Assembly (NCBI RefSeq): GCF_024362695.1
Contig: NW_026063268.1
Location: 62,001-126,000, forward strand
Length of the DNA: 64,000 nucleotides
From: Pectinophora gossypiella
Taxonomy: Eukaryota > Arthropoda > Insecta > Lepidoptera > Gelechiidae
Reading direction: 5' to 3'
How positions within the stretch are numbered: position 1 is the stretch's first letter; every line of letters starts with the position of its first letter. The translations under genes were made by a program, and so were the position numbers. Below, one piece after another: positions 46,501-55,000 of the stretch. The notes under the pieces were generated by a model. That model did not search any database, had not been told where the DNA came from, and was given only the letters and a program-made list of their open reading frames with translations.

Positions 46501-48829
46501 GCCAATCATATTTCCTCTCCGGTTCTCTATAGTCTTCAATAACGTAAAAAAAGTAAAAAAAAAAGTATAACATAAACACAAAACAAAAGTAAACAAAAAG
46601 CGTGAAAAGTACTTTTTTTGTTGTTTTTTTTTTGTGTGGTTTTGTTTTTGTGAGGACTAATACAGCCCGAATGGCCACTCTATTGTGGCCAAGTCCCTAC
46701 ATATATATTTAAAACTCCTCTAGACCGATCCGTTCGACTAGACCGAGCGTCTTTTTGGGAGGAAGCTCCATGACCTCCTGGGGATCCATTGTGTGGCCCC
46801 CCAGAGCTCGGCTTCTACTGTGTATGAGAGCCTCACAGCTGCACAGCAGGTGTAATGGCGTCTCATCTTCCTTTAAACAGAATCTGCATAAAGGGGACTC
46901 GGTCAGCTCCATTCTATGTAGGTGCTTGTTGAGTCTGCAATGCCCCGTGAGGGCCCATATTAAGATTCTTACCCGCCCCCTAGTAAGAGTAAGGACCTCT
47001 GATGTATCATTGGTTTACTGCTGGGATCCGAAGCTGCAACCTCACATTGAGAGCCAAGCGTTGTTCCAACTGATCTGCTACTGTTGACGACAGGTCGACA
47101 TGGCAATCGGGGCATGAGGTGAGCCGCGGAGGCGGGGTCGCCCCGCACACCCGCACAGTCCCCGCGGCGTCTTAGTCTTAGTGTCGCACGAGTCCGTATC
47201 GACCGCGTTTATCGATTATAATCTCGCTCACATAATTTATTACTATTGTATTTTAAAAATGGCTATAAAATGAATAAAGAGCGATTTGTGTTTGACAAAG
47301 CTTAAAGAGATAACAACGAATGCAATTTTGTCAGTCACGGCAGAAAACTGGAGCAATTTCGAAAAACATGTCCAGAACCTTGAAAATGAATATTGGGAAA
47401 AAGACATGGGAATGGTAAATGAAATGGAAGATTTTATTATAAAAGTCGGAGATACCAGTGACGAAGATTCTTTAAGTTTTTGTAGCGATACGTTAGATGA
47501 TTCAGATGAATAAATATTAACTTAAATGAAAACGTGGTATTATTTTATTCACATTTTGTTACATACATAATAAAAATATATCGATATTGAAAACGTCACG
47601 TCACTAGAGAATTGCCATGTCGACCTGTCGTCTACATTACGGGTTTTGTAAAAAATTAATCATTTTACCAATAGGAGACGTCTTCGACTCAGCTGCTGAT
47701 GTCTTAGAGGAGGTAATGTTTGCCAACACGATGATGGTGACAAGACTGCAAATAGACGAACTGCAGCCCTCTATAGAGGATTATCAAGGAGGTAGGTAAT
47801 ATGAAACATTAATTAATATTAATAACGGAGTCACCAATTCCGAGTTTAATCTCGGAGCTTTCCTTCTCCTAGATGGTTGCAAACCAATGCTGGGAGGCCG
47901 TCATCAAACTGCGTCTCAGGCGATGCAGCGTCTGTGGAGTGGGTAAAAGCTGCCACAGAAACGCTGTTTGAATCATCTGATAAAGATGTAAAGGCCTGAG
48001 ATGATTGAATTAATATTAATAAATTGGAAAGTGTATAAGTGTCAGTCTGCTTGTTTGTCCAAACGAAAACGGAGCAATGAATTGACGCGATTTTTTGATA
48101 GATCACATACACAAAAATGAGCCATGTCAAGGGCCTTTGGCGGCTCAATAGTGACCCTGACACCAGGGTTGATGAGGTTGGTATTCCACCTCACAACCCA
48201 CACGATAAGAAGAAGCCGGAGCCGGAATTAAAACCCGTGGCAATGCCATGTAAGTCATCCGTTAACATCCGGTAACAGGTTGATGGTTGCGATGATTGCG
48301 AGTGTGGAGTATCACCACAAACTCTGACTATTAGAACTACTAAAACTATGGCTCACCTTTTGTGCTGTCCTAAGTGCCCCCCCGCCGGCGTGGTCGACGA
48401 TTTCCCTCATTCAGCGCTTATCGCTATCGACCCACTAGGGTCGATTAATTCTTTCAAATATTTTTCCTCTCAGACGACGCCCTGAGCCGAGGTTCGCGCC
48501 CAACTGGGCACCCTCAGGCCTGTTGTCTTAAACGTTGTACCGGGTGAGAGCCTTCAGCGCTCCCCATTTGTCCGGCCAAGTAGTTAATGCCATCTGCGGC
48601 AAGTCTACAATAAGTCACGTCAAAAAAAAAAAAAAAAAAAAAAATGTCCTAAGTGCCCAAACACCTGCACTATTAAAGACCTTTACGAAGCCACTGACAA
48701 TGCCGTAAGCGTGGCCAATTATTGGTCAGCAAAAATTTAGTATCGATCGCCATCGACTCGCAAAGAAGAAGAACAGAACTAAATTTTTTTTATTGCTTTG
48801 TTTCAGATGATGATGAAGAAAGAGGATGA
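43540..48829 (+). CDS. icln: pICln (methylosome subunit / Sm chaperone), complete six-exon gene
   Basis: A cytoplasmic chaperone that holds Sm proteins for PRMT5 methylation during snRNP assembly. Exons: 43540-43676, 44844-44972, 45656-45748, 46050-46162, 47675-47791, 48807-48829. All introns are GT-AG and in phase: 612 nt, 203 aa. It has a PH-like fold: EIGTGTLHVT, then SLLYPTISFHGIQRH, matching the GTGTLYI and LEYPTISLHAL blocks of pICln, then ALYVIINYELK. An acidic loop (NEDNDDDYDPEDQPITQLRF) and the conserved FVPQNTSDLEALHSALDEGQ with LHPDP follow. The C-terminal part has ADVLEEV and SIEDYQG and ends DDDEERG, shorter than human pICln (237 aa). The start is the first ATG after an AT-rich leader. 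AATAAA at 48,937 is a plausible poly(A) signal. Its introns hold the repeats listed below. Confidence 0.95.
43700..44140 (+). repeat. Dispersed retroposon (GTCGGGTTCTACGACATGCC family), copy
   Basis: ACTCACGCTTGTATCCC, GTAATCAAAGAACTTGCG, AGTGTCAAGGGATCAGCGTT and the end AGCAAAGCACAGAAACAATA are shared with 61,955-62,225. Confidence 0.6.
44204..44515 (+). mobile_element. MITE family M3, complete fold-back copy
   Basis: ACAGGGTGTTAGTGACATCG at the left, with the inverse half (ATATCAACTCAGAATCATGG) from about 44,430 and an end at the GGTCACTAACACCC sequence. The two halves pair over about 90 bp. Confidence 0.75.
44540..44770 (+). mobile_element. MITE family M3, second copy
   Basis: AAGTGACATCGTAATGAATA ... 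CATTCGTTACGATGTTACTAA: same fold-back layout, outer ends worn. It sits between icln exons 1 and 2. Confidence 0.7.
45140..45425 (-). repeat. SINE-D, full length
   Basis: Plus-strand text TCCGCTTATCTAACCTGAAG to TGGATTCGAACCTGCGACCA. On the minus strand the last part gives the Pol III B box GGTTCGAATCC, so the SINE reads leftwards. Confidence 0.75.
45757..46018 (-). repeat. SINE-B, head partly deleted
   Basis: TCTATCGTGTGGGTTGTGAG to ACTGGACCACGGAGGCCG; the B-box part is missing. It ends 32 bp before icln exon 4. Confidence 0.75.
46304..46541 (-). pseudogene. RTE-type LINE fragment, copy 2
   Basis: The minus frame reads MIGHLIRHDSF, EGKIEGKRGRGRPR, FMKQIKEKVQVVSYREVKVL and EEWRLLHRQERSS, nearly identical to 60,436-60,785. 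It is the C-terminal end of a LINE ORF2, in icln intron 4. Confidence 0.8.
46709..46982 (-). pseudogene. LINE ORF2 C-terminal fragment with zinc finger
   Basis: The minus frame reads HRMELTESPLCRFCLKEDET then HLLCSCEAL, the post-RNase H CX2C...HX4C finger region of Jockey/R1-type LINEs; it ends with a stop at 46,709. Confidence 0.75.
47087..47631 (+). mobile_element. DNA transposon with perfect 21-bp inverted ends and a residual transposase C-terminus
   Basis: Both ends begin ACGACAGGTCGACATGGC and match perfectly for 21 bp (47,087-47,107; 47,611-47,631). Inside, a 75-aa ORF (47,286-47,513) reads LKEITTNAILSVTAENW, FEKHVQNLENEYWEKD and an acidic serine-rich end. This resembles the C-terminal tail of Tc1/pogo-like transposases, with the HV..(E)..YW pattern. 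The catalytic domain is deleted. The element ends 43 bp before icln exon 5. Confidence 0.75.
48115..48215 (+). repeat. SINE-B tail
   Basis: GAGCCATGTCAAGGGCCTTT to CCACCTCACAACCCACACGA, in icln's last intron. Confidence 0.65.
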
Positions 48830-49018
48830 ACAAGAACATTTTAAGTTGTAAATAATCTTAAATACATACATATAAAAATAGCACCGCGCCTGTATCCCCG
48901 AAGGGGTAGGCATAGTGTTTTTTTATTTTATTTTACAATAAAAATAATACTAATAAAATTAGGAGGCGTCTGCAGGAATCGGGGCCAATGTGTTATTTGA
49001 TTAACATTAAAGAGTTTT

Positions 49019-52000
49019 TTATTTAACATTTTTTTCCACTGCGTCGTTTGTGCCTATTTTCCTCTTCTTCCTGTAATATTCTATCCTTTCTTCTAAGCTT
49101 GCTGCAAAAAAAAAATACCCATAGTAAACTTATAGGCCTCAAAATGGATGCCAGCGACAGCGGCGCGGCGGCGGCGGAGCGGGGAGCGACGCGTTCAAAT
49201 GCTTAGATTTATATTGAAGTGTTCTCGATGGCAGCGGCGCGGCGAGCGGGGTACGAGCGGTGTCTCTGCGTTTGGAACTCGCCTTTTTGTTTCCTTTGTT
49301 CATTATAGGGATTCAGATCTTTTGTTCATAATAAATCGTACGAAACAAAAAAATACTATCGAAAATGCGTTGTCGCCGTTTCGACATTGCGTTCATCTGA
49401 GACACAACCCTATACCGCCGCAACACCGCGCGATCTGGCCGCTGGCATCCAGTTTGAGGCCTTAAAGATGTACCAACTACGGTTTTAGTCGACTAGTCGA
49501 TTAGTAGGCCTTAGAAAGCCAATAGTCGGACGAATAAATACTTTATTGCACATTGACTAGTAGGCTATCCCGACTAGTGGGCTATCCCGACTAGTCGTTG
49601 TCTAGCCTGTGTATCGCTAATTATAAGTCTATGTAGCATACAGCCAAGAGACATAATTAGAAAAAAAAAATATCAAAAATTCTCGAGATATTTATCAAAT
49701 TGATGAAGCTACATTTAAATTACTTTAAAGTAATATTTAATATTGTGGCACATACTACATATATATTGTTGTACATTTGGGGTGGGTTGGGGGCGGTGTG
49801 GGATAACAGCATCACTCCATCGCACTTTTCTATACTTCTATCCTTTTCTGTAACTCAGAACCCTCATTTGTTAGAGCGAGAGCGAACGCATGCTGTCGCC
49901 TCGTCGATTTCGCCGCGTGCAGTCGCACCCGCTCTAGCAAACGACGGTTCTGAATAACAGAAAAGGATAGAAAGATAGTAAGGTGTGCTGACAATTTTTT
50001 TAAGACAATAGTTAAACAGAAACTTTGTATAAAAGGTTATTATAAGGTTAGTGATTACTTAGAAGATATGAATGCATGGGGTTAACTGTCTGAGAACTGA
50101 TATTAGCCAGCTAAATTACTCAATTATAACAACATTTTGTTTTCTTTTTAAAAAAGAACGTCTAGGTTCCTATGCCGAGGATTTTCTTGCAGGTTTACCC
50201 CGGCTATACAGGTTGTGAGAAGCTGCAGTAGTTTTAGGCGGATGAGACGTTCGTTATGTAAAAAATGACGATTCAAAGTGTAACTATGTTACCTACTGAA
50301 TAAAGATATTTTTGAATTTGAATAAAATGTAGTTTGAACTTAAGAATACTCACAACAAGTCTCCCTTTTCAACAAAGGCGTGTAAGTCCTAGGTTTGACT
50401 CCCTGTGTTAAGCAGTCAGTATAGGCCGTCATTCCGTCTCTTTCCCTCTTACTGTCATCTGTATCTTGCGTCTCACTCGCTTTTGATGTTTCCAGTTCCT
50501 TTTCCAATTGTTGTGAAGAGTCTTTTATCATTGTTGTTCTGTAATAATAAAATTACATCACGCCCGAATCCTTGACGGGGTAGGCAGAGATGTATAGTAA
50601 TTATACAATACACCCACTTCTCGTCAGCTATGTTCAAGTCCCATGTAATAGGGGGCAAGCCTATTGCCATTAACCGGGAACAAATCCAGGAAACCATGTG
50701 ATATCAATTACCTATGATGGCTATCGCGCGTATTCGTAGCGATGTGTCTGCGCGTCCTTACTTTATAAAATTTAAAATAATGACGTTTCCGTGCTTACTA
50801 ATATACCAGACTGCTCTTTATGCGTACAACAATAGAGAGTTGTACAGTTGCAGAGGTGACAGACGAGGACACGATGCTCGGCACGCGCATATACTCGACA
50901 GGGTGCCTCATAGGCTCCGGAGGAGCGCGAAAACTGTGCATGTCATGGCCCCGGGAGTGTACAACAAACTGCCTGACCATATCATACAAGCAAAGAATTG
51001 TACTATATTTAAATTTAAACTTAAAAAATGGCTTATTGAGCAGGCATTCTATAGTTTTGACGACCTGTAATTGAATATATTTTAATGTAATTGAATTCCG
51101 TAGTAATATTTAATTTAATTGAATTTTGTAATATCTGTGACGTGTAATTATTATTATCAATAAATGACTATGACTATGACTATGATCCAGACATGAACTC
51201 AAACTCATAATGTCTAATTCATTCGTTAAAAGCCCGAGTAAGTAGAAACTGAGGAGCAATAGGTTAGCATGGGTAAAGAAAACATTGAGGGACGATTGAG
51301 ACCATAATAGGCTAGTTTCCAACTAGTCAAATCAGCTACTTTTTACTAAACGTCAAAACACGAAATTACTATGGAATTTGTATGAAAAAGCACACTGTGA
51401 CGTCATAGAAAAACATGACAGAATGTCGCACTAATTATTACGTTTTTTTTTCTTTATTAAAATGCATAAATAAGTTAAAAAGAAAAGGTTTTTTTGTCAC
51501 CTTTAGATCTGTCTTTATTTAGTAATCAGAATTTCATAATTTATCTTTGACCTAGGGAACCACCCCATTCTGAGTTGATATCAAGTAGATTTTCCGTCGC
51601 AAAAGTAAAGAATTAAAAATATAAAAAAAAACATGAATTTTGCGACGGAAAATTCCACTCAGAATCATGAGCTCATTCATCCCCCTCAGCATTCGTTACG
51701 ATGTCACTAACACCCTGTATAGGATAACTTACTTAATGCTATATAAAGTCCATTCTCCTTGTAGATGCGCAATGACAGATTTAAGTTCGTCTTTGTCATA
51801 GATCCAGTGCCGTCTCTCTGTTAGCTCATAAGTGCAGTGGAAGAGATTAAGAGGCACGTCTAAAGCCATGTTGTATTGAGGTTTCCTGAAATAATTAAAA
51901 TAATTTTCTAAAAAAACTACCTTTATCTTGCCTTTCGTTTTGGTTTCATACAAGACCGTTAACCCGGCCGGTGAGATGAGGACTGAGTTCGGATAGGGCC

Positions 52001-55000
52001 CCAGACCTACGTAGAACCCTTGCTCAGTGATACGGGGGAAGACCTCATCGGTTGCAGAGGCGGAGATGGGAGCCATCGGTACGGCAATGGAGGACGGAAG
52101 GGGCTAGTCACATGTCAGTACTGTTCAGAGGCGGAGGACAGGACTAGTACGGCTTTGTAATAGACTACTCTGGGCGCCATCCCACACGCGTCAGACAGAG
52201 TACTGTGGGAAGGCAAGAGGGAAACCACTGCCCTATTTTGCCCTGAAAGTAGAATGCCGCACCGACAAGAGCGTGGCTCTTAAATAAGTGATGACTCACC
52301 TAGGATTCCTCTCGACGTCTAACAGCTCCTTGATGACGTCAACCGTCTCCTGTCTCTGTCCCACCAGCAGCAGGACGCCCATAATACACCTTATTTGATG
52401 CCAGAGGAAAGCGTTACCCTCTATCATTAGACAATGCATTGATGTTGCTGAAATAAGGATAAAAACTGTATATACAGCGAAAAATGAATAGACGCATGTA
52501 AATACCGGGTGTTAGTGACATCGTAACGAAAAAAGAAATGGAACGTCTATTTCATTGTCCATTTTGTAAATCCTAACATAGGAAATCGTACTCTGGCCCC
52601 TGCGATACAAGCTGAGCTTAGTGCAGGGACCGCCGCATAACTAGAGTAATTGGTCATATTATTATAGTTGTCTGTATTTTTATTAATGTAAAATTGTAAT
52701 ACTAAGTATGTTCAATAAAGATTATCATTTTTATTATTTGATTGTACTAAAAACGATGGTGGGTATTTTTCTTGTCGCAAATATTTAATTAAGATTTTAA
52801 GTTTTTACTGCGCCGCAATGTAAGTCGAACAACGCGAAACAGTCGCTAAACCTACGTGTGCGTGATACGATGTTGATATCTAGGTAGGAGTTTTCGTTCT
52901 CTTTTATTTAGATGCTTAGTGGTTCAAAGTTTAAAAATTGTTGAGTTTGTTGAAGTAGAAAGACCTACTGCCACGATTTATTTTCATGAATTTTGCGATA
53001 GGAAATTCCACTTGATATCAACTCAGAATCATGGTCTGAATCATCCCTCAAAGTTTTCGTTACGATGTCACTTACACCCTGTATATTCGTCACGCTGCAT
53101 AAACTTCGATAGCGCGTTTCAGGCCTGCATTATTGAATGGTGGCGCCATCTGTTGCATGTGGGCGGAACTAGGTAGTCAACTAGTTGGGTCCGCTACACG
53201 TATATTATAAATGTAGGGGTCGGCTGACTATACGGTAGACCGATTAGCCGATTAGTCGGACCCATAAAGCCGATGGTCAGTGACGATATGGAGGATGGTC
53301 CATGATTACTTAGAAATACATAACATGATTCGGTAGTTTCCTAGGTCAAAGATAAATTATGAAATTCTGATTACTAAATAAAGACAGATCTAAGTGACAA
53401 AAAACGTTTTCTTTTTCTATTTAACTTATTTATGAATTTTAATAAAGCAAAATGTAATAATAAGTGCGACATTGTGTCACTATTTTCTATGACGTAACAG
53501 GCTGCTTTTTTAGTAATTTCGTGTTTTGACGTTCAGTAAAAAGTAACTGATTTGATTGGTTGGAAACTAGCCTATTGTACGTATTTGCAGACTATACTTA
53601 CGACTCTCAGAATCCTCTTCTAAAGCAACAATATCAGCTCGAATGATTTCCCGCCGAAACTCGGTGACGCCATTGCCGACGTCCATCTTGCAAAGATGGC
53701 GGAAGTCGTGCGAGCCAACCAGCGCCGAGCATGCGGCACGCATGCGCGAGAGATCGAGCCGCGCGCGCGGGAAGTAGTACTTGTAGAGCCGAGCGGTGCA
53801 TGAGAACCTAACAAATATATGAACATTTCCACGGGGTCCGCTTACGTAACCTGAAGATTTGACAGGTCCGGTTTTTTACAGAAACGTCTGCCTGTCTAAC
53901 CTTCCAACCCGCGAAGGGAAAACCAGTTCAACACAGGTTAGGTCACTATACCTCCGAAACGCATTTCACTGGAATGTGGGTTTCCTCACGATATTTTCTT
54001 TCATCTCTAACCTATCAACATTAATGATCCAAACATGAATTCGAAAACAAGTTAAATAATCATTGGTTTAGGCACGTGTTAGCAGTAACTGTCACTACTA
54101 TTCAGAGGCGGAGGACAGGAGTCCTACTCTGGGCGCCATCCCACTTGCGTCAGACAAGAGTACTGCGGGGCGGAAGGCAAGAGGGGTTTCCCTCTGCCAC
54201 TGCCACTGCCCTATTTTTCCCTAAAAAAGTAGCATGGAAAATGCACTGACAAGAGCGTGGCTCTTAAATTGATGATGATGAGGCACGTGTTGGGATTCGA
54301 ACCTACGACCTCACAATGAGAGTCAAACGTGACACGGAAAATGGTAATTTACAAACGAAACTAAGTGAAGCCAATTAAAACTTGGCAGCAGGGTGGGTGC
54401 TGCAGACATAGAATGCTTCGTGGTAGCGGTACCAAGCACAGTACCACGCTAGCCACAAGTTGGTAGTGTGACTGGGGATCGACGACCCAGCGCGGTGTCA
54501 TGTTGGAAGTTGTATATATGCGTCGCGCTGTGCAAACTTCGATAGCGCGTTCTAGGCCATCTGTCAACGCCATCTGTTGCATGTTGGCGGAACTAGTTGG
54601 TCAACTAGTTGGGTTCACCACTTTGGTACTGTTTTGGTTTTTCTAGCTTCCTAGTTTGCCTATGGTCATAGAACAAGGACGTATAGGAACGGCTCTCCGC
54701 TCCCCTCCAGCAGCTGAGCTAGGTTTACCTCACCCCCGTCAGTCTTACTTTAGTCTTCAATCGTATGGCGTCAGACATCACACATACAGATACGCGTGTA
54801 CGATAACGTCAATGTGTAGTGTCTGTGTAAAATGAGGTGTTTCTATGAAGTGTCCAGGGTATATCTTACCTAGCACTGTACTCAGGCAGGTCCACAGGTA
54901 TGGGCATCCAGGCGACCGCTCTGATTTCCTTGGGCAGGAGTCTGTTCAAGATCTTGCAATACGGCATCTCTGTTGCTGTATCACTCTGTTGCTCCGGTGG

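Noticed and set aside
49148..49465. 105-codon Arg-rich plus ORF
   Set aside because: It lies wholly in a MITE with inverted ends and has no protein features.
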